This document shows, piece by piece, positions 49,444-58,730 of a stretch of DNA of 64,000 nucleotides. This DNA is from Microbacterium trichothecenolyticum (GTDB lineage: Bacteria > Actinomycetota > Actinomycetes > Actinomycetales > Microbacteriaceae). Positions within the stretch are counted from its first letter, which is position 1, and every line of letters starts with the position of its first letter. Under the pieces are notes generated by a model, which made no database searches, was not told the DNA's origin, and saw nothing but the letters and a program-made list of their open reading frames with translations. Location of the stretch: contig NZ_JYJA01000039.1 in the NCBI RefSeq assembly GCF_000956465.1, forward strand, positions 124,001 to 188,000, in the 5' to 3' direction. A program made the position numbers and the translations under genes.

Positions 49444-50961
49444 TCAGTCGTGCTGGGGGAAGCCCAGGTTGATGCCGCCGTGCGAGGGGTCGAGCCACCG
49501 CGAGGTGATCGCCTTCTCGGCCGTGAAGAACTCGAATCCGTGCGGGCCGTACGCCTTCGCATCGCCGAACAGCGATGCCTTCCAGCCGCCGAACGAGTGG
49601 TACGCCACCGGGACGGGGATCGGCACGTTGATGCCGATCATCCCGACGGTCGCCTCGCGCTGGAAGCGGCGGGCAGCACCGCCGTCGTTCGTGAAGATCG
49701 CGGTGCCGTTGCCGTAGCGGCTCGAGTTGATGATGCCGAGGCCCTCCTCGTAGCCCTCGACACGCACGACCGACAGCACCGGTCCGAAGATCTCGTCGGT
49801 GTAGACCGTCGACGTCGTCGGCACGTTGTCGATCAGGGTCGGACCGAGCCAGAAGCCGTTCTCGTCGCCGTCGATCTCGACATCGCGTCCGTCGACCACG
49901 ACCGAGGCGCCGTCGGCGTCCGCGACGTCGAGGTACGACGTCACCTTGTCGCGGTGCTGACCCGTGATGAGTGGGCCCATGTCGCAGCCGCGGGTGCCGT
50001 CGCCCACCTTGAGGCCTGCCATGCGCTCGGCGACCTTCGCCACGAACGCGTCGGCGACGGTGTCGACCGCCAGGACGACCGAGATCGCCATGCAGCGCTC
50101 GCCGGCCGAGCCGAAGCCGGCGTTCACGGCGGCGTCGGCGGCGAGGTCGAGGTCGGCGTCCGGGAGGACGAGCATGTGGTTCTTCGCGCCGCCGAGCGCC
50201 TGCACGCGCTTGCCGTGCGAGGTCGCGGTCTCGTAGACGTACTTGGCGATCGGGGTCGAGCCGACGAACGAGATCGCCCGCACGTCGGGGTGCTCGAGGA
50301 GCGCATCGACCGCCTCCTTGTCGCCGTGCACGACGTTGAAGACGCCGTCGGGGAGTCCTGCCTCGGTGAGCAGGCCCGCGAGCCAGTTCGCGGCGGTCGG
50401 GTCCTTCTCGGAGGGCTTGAGCACGACGGCGTTGCCGGCGGCGAGCGCGATCGAGAAGAACCACAGCGGCACCATGGCCGGGAAGTTGAACGGGCTGATG
50501 ATGCCGACCACGCCCAGCGGCTGGCGCAGCGTGTACACGTCGATGCCGGTCGACACGTTCTCGGAGTACGCGCCCTTGGTCAGGTGCCCGAGACCGCACG
50601 CGAACTCGACGACCTCCATGCCGCGGGCGATCTCGCCGCGCGCGTCGGAGAGCACCTTGCCGTGTTCCGCGGTGAGGATCTCGGCGAGCTCCTCCTTGCG
50701 GGCATTGAGCAGCTCGCGGAACGCGAAGAGCACGCCCTGGCGCTTGGCGATCGAGGCGTCGCGCCACTGCAGCCACGCCGCGGACGCAGCATCCACCGCC
50801 TCTCCGACGTCTTCGCGCGACGCGAACCGCACCTCCTTCTGGACCGTCCCGAGTGCGGGGTTGAACACCTGGCCGGTGCGCTCGGATGCCCCGGCCCAGG
50901 GCGCGCCGTTGATCCAGTGGTCGAGAACCGCCGTCTCGGTGCGCGGCAGGGTGTCAGTCAT
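49444..50961 (-). CDS. mmsA: (Methyl)malonate-semialdehyde dehydrogenase (CoA-acylating), copy 2
   Basis: 505 residues. Catalytic C290 in GERCMAIS; SPFNFPAMVPLWFF and FTAEKAITSRWLD mark the MmsA/IolA branch. It oxidises malonate semialdehyde with CoA and NAD+ to acetyl-CoA and CO2, the last step of beta-alanine breakdown. It follows the transaminase gene by 46 bp at the end of the pyrimidine degradation cluster. It is clearly related to copy 1 at 18704-20263. Confidence 0.93.
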   Translation of the reverse strand: MTDTLPRTETAVLDHWINGAPWAGASERTGQVFNPALGTVQKEVRFASREDVGEAVDAASAAWLQWRDASIAKRQGVLFAFRELLNARKEELAEILTAEHGKVLSDARGEIARGMEVVEFACGLGHLTKGAYSENVSTGIDVYTLRQPLGVVGIISPFNFPAMVPLWFFSIALAAGNAVVLKPSEKDPTAANWLAGLLTEAGLPDGVFNVVHGDKEAVDALLEHPDVRAISFVGSTPIAKYVYETATSHGKRVQALGGAKNHMLVLPDADLDLAADAAVNAGFGSAGERCMAISVVLAVDTVADAFVAKVAERMAGLKVGDGTRGCDMGPLITGQHRDKVTSYLDVADADGASVVVDGRDVEIDGDENGFWLGPTLIDNVPTTSTVYTDEIFGPVLSVVRVEGYEEGLGIINSSRYGNGTAIFTNDGGAARRFQREATVGMIGINVPIPVPVAYHSFGGWKASLFGDAKAYGPHGFEFFTAEKAITSRWLDPSHGGINLGFPQHD

Positions 50962-51007
50962 CGTGTTCCTCCTTCGGAAGCCCTCCTCGTGAGAGGGCGT
51001 GCACGTG

Positions 51008-52324
51008 TCACGCGAGGTCGCCTTCGACTCTCGTCAAGGCTTCATCGTAGATCGACATCGCCTCCTGCACCTCCCCGTCGGTCACCACGCAGGGCGGCAC
51101 GACGTGGATGCGGTTCTCCGCGGCGAAGGGCAGCAGGCCCCGCGAGGTGAGCTCCTTCTTGAGGCGTCCGATCACGTCGGCACCGACCGGCTCGCGGCTC
51201 TCGCGGTCGGTCACGAGGTCGAGGGCCCAGAACACGCCCTCGCCCCGCACCTCGCCGATGAGCGGATGCTTCTCCGCCAGCGCCGCGAGCCCGGGCCCGA
51301 TCGCGTCCTCGCCGACGCGGCGCGCGTTGTCGACGATGCCCTCCGACTCCATCGCGTCGATGGCGGCGATGATGGATGCCGCGGCCAGGGGATGACCGGA
51401 GTACGTGAGTCCGCCGGGGAAGACGCGGTCGTCGAACGTCGCCGAGATCTCGGGTGAGATGATCACGCCGCCGACCGGCACGTACCCCGAGTTCACGCCC
51501 TTCGCGAAGGTGATGAGGTCGGGCACGACGTCGTAGCCCTGGAACGCGAACCAGCGGCCGGTGCGACCGAACCCCGCCATGACCTCGTCGAGGATCAGGA
51601 CGATCCCGTACTTGTCGGCCAGCGCCCGCACGCCCGCGAGGTAGCCCGGCGGCGGCAGCATGATGCCGGCCGTGCCGGGGATCGACTCGAGCAGCAGTGC
51701 CGCGATCGCGGACGGCCCCTCGGACTGGATGACGCGTTCGAGGTGCTGCAGCGCCCGCTCGGACTCCTCCTCGGGGGTCGTCGCCCAGAACTCGGTGCGA
51801 TAGAGGAACGGCCCGAAGAAGTGCACGTGTCCGCGGGCGAACTGGTTCGGCATCCGGCGCCAGTCGCCCGTCGCGACGATCGCCGCACCGGTGTTGCCGT
51901 GGTACGAGCGATACGTCGACAGCACCGTGTCGCGACCGGTGTGAAGCCGGGCCATCCGGATGGCGTTCTCGATCGCGTCGGCGCCGCCGTTGGTGAAGAA
52001 CACCTTCGCGAACCCGTCGGGAGCCTTGTCGAGGATGCGCTGCGCTGCGCGTCCGCGGGCGAGATTCGCGGTGGCGGGGCCGATCGTGGCGAGCTCGTCG
52101 GCCTGCTCGCGGATGGCGGCGACGACAGCAGGATGCTGATGCCCGATGTTCACGTTGACCAGCTGGCTCGAGAAGTCGAGCATGCGATTGCCGGCATGGT
52201 CCCACACGACGGCGCCCGAGCCGCCGGCGATCACAGGGAGGTCAAGGCCCGCCTGCGCGGACCACGAGTGGAACACATACTCGCGATCCAGGTCTTTCGC
52301 GAGGGCGTCGAGGTCTTCGGTCAT
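51008..52324 (-). CDS. Beta-alanine-type class-III aminotransferase, copy 2
   Basis: 438 residues from ATG 52324. PLP lysine K275 (LITFAKGVNSGYVPVGG) and D246 (ILDEVMAGFGRTG). In this cluster it would convert beta-alanine or 3-aminoisobutyrate (from uracil or thymine) to the semialdehyde used by the adjacent MmsA enzyme. Substrate is inferred from context. A palindromic element lies between it and the upstream transporter genes, so it may be transcribed separately. Confidence 0.9.
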   Translation of the reverse strand: MTEDLDALAKDLDREYVFHSWSAQAGLDLPVIAGGSGAVVWDHAGNRMLDFSSQLVNVNIGHQHPAVVAAIREQADELATIGPATANLARGRAAQRILDKAPDGFAKVFFTNGGADAIENAIRMARLHTGRDTVLSTYRSYHGNTGAAIVATGDWRRMPNQFARGHVHFFGPFLYRTEFWATTPEEESERALQHLERVIQSEGPSAIAALLLESIPGTAGIMLPPPGYLAGVRALADKYGIVLILDEVMAGFGRTGRWFAFQGYDVVPDLITFAKGVNSGYVPVGGVIISPEISATFDDRVFPGGLTYSGHPLAAASIIAAIDAMESEGIVDNARRVGEDAIGPGLAALAEKHPLIGEVRGEGVFWALDLVTDRESREPVGADVIGRLKKELTSRGLLPFAAENRIHVVPPCVVTDGEVQEAMSIYDEALTRVEGDLA

Positions 52325-52361
52325 GCGGCCACGCTTCCCTTTCTCCGTCGGCGGGTCAAGG

Positions 52362-52440
52362 GCGTTTCGTCTCGCTTCGCCCGCTCAACGCCCGAGAACA
52401 CCGGTCGTTGAGCGGGCGAGGAACGAGCGAGACGAAACGC
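52362..52440. repeat. Long palindromic element in the pyrimidine cluster
   Basis: Left arm 52362-52390 (starts GCGTTTCGTCTCGCTTCG) and right arm 52406-52440 (ends GAGCGAGACGAAACGC) pair over about 29 bp with a 6-bp insertion. It lies between the binding-protein gene and the transaminase and may terminate or process the mRNA. Confidence 0.75.
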
Positions 52441-52448
52441 GCTCTGAT

Positions 52449-53627
52449 CTACTGGCCGCCCTCGGTGAGGGTGACCTCGATCGGCGTGTATTCGCCGGCG
52501 ACCTCGACGCCCTCGTCCTTCAGCGCGGCCAGCGCCTTCTCGATGTACTCGTTCGAGTAGGCCGAGGCGGCGGGTTCGGTCGTGATGAGCTCGAGGTCGT
52601 CCTGGTTCTTCGCCGACAGCGCGCCCGCGACCGTCTTGTCCCACGCGGCCTTGTCGACCAGGCCGAAGTCGGCGCCCGTCCAGATGAGCTTGTTGACCTC
52701 GTTCATCTGCCACTGCTGGTGCACCGGGCCGACGGGGAACGCCGCCTCGGCGTTGGAGGCGATGTCGTAGACGATCGACGCGGCCTCCTCGGGATTGTCG
52801 CGCGCGAAGATCCAGCCCTTGGTGACGGCCTTGAGGAACCGCACGGCGGCGTCGGCGTACGCCGGGTCGTCCTCGAGGCGCTGCGTGTCGGCCCAGATGG
52901 CGTCCTGCAGCATGGCCCCGTCGGTCTCCTCGTACGAGATGACATCGAAGTCCTCGGGCTGGTAGAGCTCCCCGGTGGCGGGGTTCACGACCTCGAGGAT
53001 CTGCGCCCACTCGTTGTACGTCATCGCCTGGGCGGCGTCCACGTCCCTGTCCAGGAGGGCGTTCATGGAGAAGTCCTGCGTGGTGATCGACACCGTGGTC
53101 GAGTCGAGGTCCTCCGCGGCCATCGCCGCGAAGATCTCCCACTCGTTGCCGAACCCCCACGAGCCGATCCGCTTGCCCTCGAAGTCCGCGACCGATTCGA
53201 TGCCGTCGCCCTTCCACGACACCTGCAGCGTGCCGGACTTCTGGAACACCTGTGCGATGTCGGTGAGCTCGACGCCGGTGGCCTCGAGTGTGCCGAGCAC
53301 CTTGGGAACCCACGCGATGGCGAAGTCGACGTCGCCGGCGACGAGCGCGTCCTGTGGCACGATGTCGCCGCCCGACGGGACGATCTCGACCTCGTCGAAG
53401 CCCTCCTCCTCGAAGTAGCCCTTCTCCTGGGCGACGTAGTACCCCGCGAACTGCGCCTGCGGCAGCCACTGCAGCTGCAGCTTGATCGACGTGAGCGGCT
53501 CGAAGTCCTCGCTCCCGCCGCCCCCGTCGTCGGCGGAGTCACCGGAACCGGCGCACGCCGCGAGCGCGAGTGCCGCGACGGTGAACACGGATGCTGCGGC
53601 CAGGCCGCGTCTGATGCTGTGTCTCAT
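52449..53627 (-). CDS. NMT1/THI5-type ABC substrate-binding lipoprotein
   Basis: 392 residues. Lipoprotein signal MRHSIRRGLAAASVFTVAALALAACAG, cleaved at the LAAC Cys. The mature domain starts TSIKLQLQWLPQAQFAGYYVAQEKGYFEEEG, the NMT1/THI5 family (pyrimidine/thiamine-precursor, nitrate or sulfonate binding). In the cluster with dihydropyrimidinase, a pyrimidine, hydantoin or related ring compound is the likely ligand. Confidence 0.92.
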   Translation of the reverse strand: MRHSIRRGLAAASVFTVAALALAACAGSGDSADDGGGGSEDFEPLTSIKLQLQWLPQAQFAGYYVAQEKGYFEEEGFDEVEIVPSGGDIVPQDALVAGDVDFAIAWVPKVLGTLEATGVELTDIAQVFQKSGTLQVSWKGDGIESVADFEGKRIGSWGFGNEWEIFAAMAAEDLDSTTVSITTQDFSMNALLDRDVDAAQAMTYNEWAQILEVVNPATGELYQPEDFDVISYEETDGAMLQDAIWADTQRLEDDPAYADAAVRFLKAVTKGWIFARDNPEEAASIVYDIASNAEAAFPVGPVHQQWQMNEVNKLIWTGADFGLVDKAAWDKTVAGALSAKNQDDLELITTEPAASAYSNEYIEKALAALKDEGVEVAGEYTPIEVTLTEGGQ

Positions 53628-53675
53628 TGCGTTCCTTTCGTGTGGTGCGTTGTCTTCCCTCGGTTTCGGGACTCT

Positions 53676-54521
53676 TCAGGCCGACGACCGCCTCGTCGCG
53701 AGCCGCTCCAGGAGCGAGGTGACGAGGAAGAACACGAGGCCGATGATGATGCCGCCCAGCACGTACGCCCACGCCAGTGCGGCGCGGCCGGATTTCGCGT
53801 AGGTGGCGATCGCCGTGCCGATGCCGTCGGCGGGGCCGCCGAAGTACTCGGCCACGAGCGCGGCGATCACGGCGAGCGAGCTCGCGATGCGCAGGCCCGT
53901 CATGAGGTACGGCAGCGCCGTCGGAAGCGTCAGCACGCGGAAGGTCTGCCAGCTTGAGGCCGCCGAGGCGCGGAGGAGGTCGCGGTGCACCGGGCGGGTC
54001 TGCCTGAGCCCTCGCAGCACGTTGACGAACACCGGGATGAAGGCCGCGATCGTCGCCACTGCCTGGCGCCCGAACTGGCTGGAAGCGCCGAACATCGTGT
54101 TGAGGATCGGCGTAACCGCGACGATCGGGATCACGGCCAGTGCCGACACGAGGGGTGCGAGCATGCCGTCGACGGGCTTGGCGGCCGCGGCGAGACCGGC
54201 GAAGAGCAGCGCGAGGAGCGAGCCGACGACGAGGCCGATCAGCGCATTCGTGGCCGTGATCTTCATGTCGTCGAGGATGATCGGGAAGCGCCGCACGAAC
54301 TCCTCGGCGATCGCGATGGGGCTCGGCAGCATGCGTGGCGCGGTGCCGAGAACGTCGACCCAGAAGATCCAGATCGCGAGGATCAGGATGCCGACCACGA
54401 TGGGCGCCACCCACTTCAGCCAGCCCGGAAGCTCGCGTTCTGCCGGCATCGGCCGCGGCGCGTTGCCGGACGGCTCCGGTGGAGCCGGGAGCATCGTGGT
54501 CGCAGCATCCGCATCGGTCAT
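53676..54521 (-). CDS. ABC transporter permease 1 (ThiX/SsuC-like)
   Basis: 281 residues from ATG 54521, overlapping the ATPase stop (ATGA). Six membrane helices, with the coupling motif RASAASSWQTFRVLTLPTALPYLMTGLRIA. N-terminal Pro-rich tail about 30 residues. It pairs with permease 2, the ATPase and the lipoprotein of the cluster. Confidence 0.92.
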   Translation of the reverse strand: MTDADAATTMLPAPPEPSGNAPRPMPAERELPGWLKWVAPIVVGILILAIWIFWVDVLGTAPRMLPSPIAIAEEFVRRFPIILDDMKITATNALIGLVVGSLLALLFAGLAAAAKPVDGMLAPLVSALAVIPIVAVTPILNTMFGASSQFGRQAVATIAAFIPVFVNVLRGLRQTRPVHRDLLRASAASSWQTFRVLTLPTALPYLMTGLRIASSLAVIAALVAEYFGGPADGIGTAIATYAKSGRAALAWAYVLGGIIIGLVFFLVTSLLERLATRRSSA

Positions 54522-55309
54522 GATTCGCTCGCCCTCGTGACCGGAGTGCCGTGCAGCGCCTCTCGGACCGCGGTGACGCGGTCGAAGAACCCGGTGGATT
54601 CGCGTAAGGCCTCGTCGCGTACATCGCCGAGGCCCGTCTCGATGACGTCGGTGATGCGGCCAGGTCGAGGGCTCATCACCACGACGCGGTCGGACAGGAA
54701 CACCGCCTCGGGGATGGAGTGGGTCACGAACACCACGGCGGCGGAGGTCTCGGCGGCGATGCGCGTGAGTTCGGACTGCAGGCGCTCGCGCGTCATCTCG
54801 TCGAGCGCGCCGAACGGCTCGTCCATGAGGAGCAGCTTCGGCCGTGCGGCAAGCGCCCGCGCGATCGCGACGCGCTGCTGCATGCCGCCGGAGAGCTGAT
54901 CGGGGTAGCGGTCGACGAAGTCCGAGAGGCCGACGAGCTCCGCGAGCTCCGCGATGCGTGCGGCCCGGTCCGCCTTGCCGGTGCCGTGGAGTTCGAGGGG
55001 GAGCCCGATGTTCGCTCCGACGGTACGCCAGGGGAGGAGTCCGGCCTGCTGGAACGCGATGCCGTAGTCCTGGTCGATGCGGGCGCGCTTGGCGGGCTTG
55101 CCGAAGATCTCGAGGGTGCCGCTCGTCGCCTGGTCGAGGTCGGCGATGAGTCGCAGCAGGGTCGACTTGCCGCAGCCCGACGGACCGATGAGCGACACGA
55201 ATTCTCCGGCCGAGACCTCGAGCTCGACGTCGGTCAGCGCGACGACCTCCCCGGTCTTCGTCGGGAAGACCTTCCCGACGCCGGCGGCATGGACTGCGAG
55301 CTCCGTCAT
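54518..55309 (-). CDS. ABC transporter ATPase (SsuB/TauB-like)
   Basis: 263 residues from ATG 55309 (ATGA overlap with permease 2). Walker A GPSGCGKSTLLRL, signature LSGGMQQRVAIARAL, Walker B LLMDEPFGALD, H-loop VTHSIPEAV. Length and the FQQAGLLPWRTV Q-loop fit the nitrate/sulfonate/thiamine-precursor importer group. It energises the two permeases. Confidence 0.93.
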   Translation of the reverse strand: MTELAVHAAGVGKVFPTKTGEVVALTDVELEVSAGEFVSLIGPSGCGKSTLLRLIADLDQATSGTLEIFGKPAKRARIDQDYGIAFQQAGLLPWRTVGANIGLPLELHGTGKADRAARIAELAELVGLSDFVDRYPDQLSGGMQQRVAIARALAARPKLLLMDEPFGALDEMTRERLQSELTRIAAETSAAVVFVTHSIPEAVFLSDRVVVMSPRPGRITDVIETGLGDVRDEALRESTGFFDRVTAVREALHGTPVTRASES

Positions 55310-56235
55310 GCGGTCGCTTCTCCTCTGCGGTAGTTGGCGAGTCCGAGGCCGATGAGGGCGACGGAGCCGGCGGCGATGAGGCCGAGTGCGATCGAGCCGA
55401 AGGTGGGACCCCACGGCGCCGCGGGGTCCGACGAGGCCTGGCCCGCGAGCTGGATGAGCATGCGGCCGATGCCTCCGCGCATGCCGATCGACACCTCGGC
55501 GACGACGGCGCCGAGCACCGCGTTCGCGGCCGCGAGCCGGAGCGCCGGCAGCAGGTGGGGAACTGCGGCGGGAAGGCGCAGCCGGAGCAGGGTCGCCCAG
55601 TAGCCGGCGGCGTAGCTGTTCATGAGGTCGAGGTGGATGCGGTCCGGCGACGCGAGTCCGCGCAGCACGCCGACCGCGACCGGGAAGAAGGCGAGGTACG
55701 ACGCGATGACCGCGACCGACAGCCACTGCGGCCAGGTGCCGCCGCCGCGGTCGATCTGGTTGCCGATCGCGTTGACGACGGGCGCGAAGGCGATGAGCGG
55801 CACGATCTGGCTCACCACGATCCAAGGGAGAAGCCCCCACTCCAGCAACCGCCAGCGCTGCATCACAAGACCCAGCACCGCGCCCACGGCGACGCCGATC
55901 AGCCACCCGACGGCGGCGATCCCGAGCGTCACGAGCGCCGCACCCGCCACCGAGACCCACAGCGGTGGGGTGTCGCCGCCGCTGGTCGGGGCGAACAGGC
56001 GCGCGGCCATGTCCCACACGTGCGGCATCGCGCGGTCGTGCGTGCGGGGTAGGAGCATGACACCCGAGCCGGATTCTCCCGGCACCGCGCCGACGATGAA
56101 GCCTTCGCTCGGCCCGGCGAACTTGTACAGCTCCCACAGCACGAGGACGGCGAGCACCCCGAGGGCGCCCCATCCCGCCGCGATCCATCCCCGCAGCTCG
56201 CCCTGTCGTCGGGCCGACCAGCCGACGGGCCTCAT
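55306..56235 (-). CDS. ABC transporter permease 2 with extended N-terminus
   Basis: 309 residues. The first helix is at about 18-37. A long extracytoplasmic stretch (residues 45-92, GFIVGAVPGESGSG...) follows, longer than in single-permease systems, then five helices and the coupling loop NSYAAGYWATLLRLRLPAAVPHLLPALRLA. It forms a heterodimeric channel with permease 1. Confidence 0.9.
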   Translation of the reverse strand: MRPVGWSARRQGELRGWIAAGWGALGVLAVLVLWELYKFAGPSEGFIVGAVPGESGSGVMLLPRTHDRAMPHVWDMAARLFAPTSGGDTPPLWVSVAGAALVTLGIAAVGWLIGVAVGAVLGLVMQRWRLLEWGLLPWIVVSQIVPLIAFAPVVNAIGNQIDRGGGTWPQWLSVAVIASYLAFFPVAVGVLRGLASPDRIHLDLMNSYAAGYWATLLRLRLPAAVPHLLPALRLAAANAVLGAVVAEVSIGMRGGIGRMLIQLAGQASSDPAAPWGPTFGSIALGLIAAGSVALIGLGLANYRRGEATA

Positions 56236-56242
56236 GCGGCCG

Positions 56243-57262
56243 TCACTTCTTCGCCGTCACGTGCGTCTGCAGTGCGGGGATGACGGTCTCGCCGTAGACG
56301 CGGAGGGTCTCCTCCTTGTTGTCGTGCTGAAGGTACCCGGCGAACTGGGTCACACCCAGCTCGCGCAGCTGCTCGAGCTTCGCGATGTGCTCGGACGCCG
56401 TCCCGAGGATGCAGAACCGGTCCACGATGTCGTCCGGAACGAAGTCGACATGGTCGTTGTCCGCTTTGCCGTGGGTGTTGTAGTCGTAACCCTGGCGTCG
56501 CTCGATGTAGTCGGTGAGCGCCTCGGGCACCCCCTCGCCATGATGGCCGTACTTCGCCACGATGTCGGCGACATGGTTGCCGACCATTCCGCCGAACCAG
56601 CGGCACTGCTCGCGCATGTGGTCCCAGTCGTCGCCGATGTACATCGGCGCCGCCACGCAGAATGCCAGCGAGTCGGGGTCTCGGCCGGCGGCGGCCGCGG
56701 CATCCTTCACCGTCTTGATCATCCAGGCGGCGATGTCGACGTCCGCGAGCTGCAGGATGAAGCCGTCCCCCACCTCTCCGGTGAGCTTGAGCGCCATCGG
56801 CCCGTACGCCGCGACCCACACGTCCAGCTCGGAGCCGCGGCTCCACGGGAACTGCAGCGTCGCCCCCTTGTACTCGACCTGCCGGGAGTTCGCGAGCTCG
56901 CGGATCACGTGGATCGACTCGCGCAGCTCGGCCATCGTCGTGGGTGCGCCGTTCGTCACCCGCACCGCCGAGTCGCCGCGGCCGATGCCGCAGATCGTGC
57001 GGTTGCCGTACATCTCGTTGAGCGTGGCGAAGACGGATGCCGTCACCGTCCAGTCCCTCGTCGCCGGGTTGGTCACGAACGGCCCCACGGTGACCCGCTT
57101 GGTCTCGGCGAGGATCGCGGAGTGGATGACGTACGGCTCCTGCCACAGCAGGTGCGAGTCGAAGGTCCACACATGACTGAAGCCGTGCGCTTCGGCGAGC
57201 TTCGCGAGCTGCACCGTCCGCGCCGCAGGCGGATTGGTCTGGAGGACGACACCGAAATCCAT
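56243..57262 (-). CDS. Luciferase-like (LLM) flavin/F420-dependent oxidoreductase
   Basis: 339 residues. N-terminus MDFGVVLQTNPPAARTVQLAKLAEAHGFSHVWTFDSHLLWQEPYVI is the bacterial luciferase-like TIM barrel; GRGDSAVRVTNGAPTTMAEL fits the F420/FMN-binding part. It is encoded between the dihydropyrimidinase and the importer. RutA, another luciferase-like enzyme, opens the uracil ring, so a role on the pyrimidine ring is possible but not shown. Confidence 0.9.
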   Translation of the reverse strand: MDFGVVLQTNPPAARTVQLAKLAEAHGFSHVWTFDSHLLWQEPYVIHSAILAETKRVTVGPFVTNPATRDWTVTASVFATLNEMYGNRTICGIGRGDSAVRVTNGAPTTMAELRESIHVIRELANSRQVEYKGATLQFPWSRGSELDVWVAAYGPMALKLTGEVGDGFILQLADVDIAAWMIKTVKDAAAAAGRDPDSLAFCVAAPMYIGDDWDHMREQCRWFGGMVGNHVADIVAKYGHHGEGVPEALTDYIERRQGYDYNTHGKADNDHVDFVPDDIVDRFCILGTASEHIAKLEQLRELGVTQFAGYLQHDNKEETLRVYGETVIPALQTHVTAKK

Positions 57263-57272
57263 CTGGGACCCC

Positions 57273-58715
57273 TTAGATCAGGTACTGGCTGAGGCCGCGC
57301 TTGAGGAACCGGCCGTCGCCCTTGGCGCCGAGGTACTGGCCGTCGTCGACCACGACCTTGCCGCGCGAGATGACGGTGTCGACGTGCCCGTCGATCTCGT
57401 AGCCCTCCCACGCGGAGTGGTCCATGTTCATGTGGTGCGTGCGGCCCTCGCCGAAGCCGATGGACGTGTGTCCGTTCGGGTCGTAGACCACGACGTCGCC
57501 GTCGGCGCCGGGCTGGATGACGCCCTTGCGGCCGTACAGGCCGAACATGCGCGCCGGCGTGGTCGAGGTGAGCTCGACCCAGCGCTCCAGCGTGATCTTT
57601 CCGGTCACCACGCCCTGGTACATGAGGTCCATGCGGTGCTCGACCGAGCCGATGCCGTTCGGGATCGCGCGGAAGTCGTCGAGGCCGAGGTCCTTCTGAC
57701 CCTTCATGCAGAACGGGCAGTGGTCGGTCGACACCATCTGGATGTCGTTGGTGCGCAGCGCCTGCCACATGTGGTGCTGGTGCCCCTCCTGCCGCGAGCG
57801 CAACGGCGTCGAGCACACCCACTTGGCGCCCTCGAACTGCCCCCACTCCTCGCTGAACGCACCCAGCTGCTCCTCGAGCGACAGGTACAGGTACTGCGGA
57901 CACGTCTCGCCGAACACGTTCCAGCCCTGATCGCGTGCCCAGGCGAGCTGCTCCACGGCCTGCTTCGCGCTCACGTGCACGACGTACAGCGGGGCGCCGG
58001 TGAGGTTCGCGAGCATGATCGCGCGGTGCGTGGCCTCCTCCTCCATCTGCCACGCGCGGGCGATGCCGTGGTAGTACGGCGCCTTCTTGCCGGCCTCGGC
58101 GAGCTGCGCCGCCAGCACGTCGATCGCCGGGCCGTTCTCGGCGTGCATCATCGTGAGAAGTCCGGTCTCCTGCGAGACCTGCATCGCCTTCAGCACCTGG
58201 GCGTCGTCGGAGTAGAAGACGCCCGGATAGGCCATGAAGAGCTTGAAGCTGGACACCCCCTCGTCGACGAGACCGCGCATCGCGGCGAGCGAGTCGTCGT
58301 CGACGCCGCCGACGATCTGGTGGAAGCCGTAGTCGATCGCGCAGTTGCCCGCCGCCTTCTCGTGCCAGGCGGCCAGGCCGTCCTGCACGCGCTCGCCGTA
58401 GCGCTGCACGGCGAAGTCGATGATCGACGTCGTGCCGCCCCATGCGGCCGCCCGCGTGCCGGTCTCGAACGTATCGGACGCGTTGGTGCCGCCGAACGGA
58501 AGCTCCATGTGGGTGTGCGCGTCGATGCCCCCCGGGATCACGTACTTGCCGGTCGCGTCGATGACGGTGTCGACGGACGCTGCGACATCCGTTCCGAGAA
58601 GCTGCGAGCCGGGCGCGAGCACCGCGGCGATCGTCTCGCCGTCGATGAGCACGTCGGCCTCGCCGCGGCCGGTCGCCGAGACGACGGTGCCGCCCTTGAT
58701 GAGTGTGGTGGTCAT
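57273..58715 (-). CDS. hydA: Dihydropyrimidinase / hydantoinase
   Basis: 480 residues. Metal-binding H67 and H69 (GGIDAHTHMELPFGG), carboxylated lysine K158 (SSFKLFMAYPG), further His and Asp ligands downstream (HAENG, VSTDHCPF). It is a D-hydantoinase/dihydropyrimidinase of standard length. It hydrolyses dihydrouracil or dihydrothymine to the N-carbamoyl amino acid. It is 15 bp downstream of the ureidopropionase-like gene. Confidence 0.95.
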   Translation of the reverse strand: MTTTLIKGGTVVSATGRGEADVLIDGETIAAVLAPGSQLLGTDVAASVDTVIDATGKYVIPGGIDAHTHMELPFGGTNASDTFETGTRAAAWGGTTSIIDFAVQRYGERVQDGLAAWHEKAAGNCAIDYGFHQIVGGVDDDSLAAMRGLVDEGVSSFKLFMAYPGVFYSDDAQVLKAMQVSQETGLLTMMHAENGPAIDVLAAQLAEAGKKAPYYHGIARAWQMEEEATHRAIMLANLTGAPLYVVHVSAKQAVEQLAWARDQGWNVFGETCPQYLYLSLEEQLGAFSEEWGQFEGAKWVCSTPLRSRQEGHQHHMWQALRTNDIQMVSTDHCPFCMKGQKDLGLDDFRAIPNGIGSVEHRMDLMYQGVVTGKITLERWVELTSTTPARMFGLYGRKGVIQPGADGDVVVYDPNGHTSIGFGEGRTHHMNMDHSAWEGYEIDGHVDTVISRGKVVVDDGQYLGAKGDGRFLKRGLSQYLI

Positions 58716-58730
58716 GTCTGTCCTCCCGCC

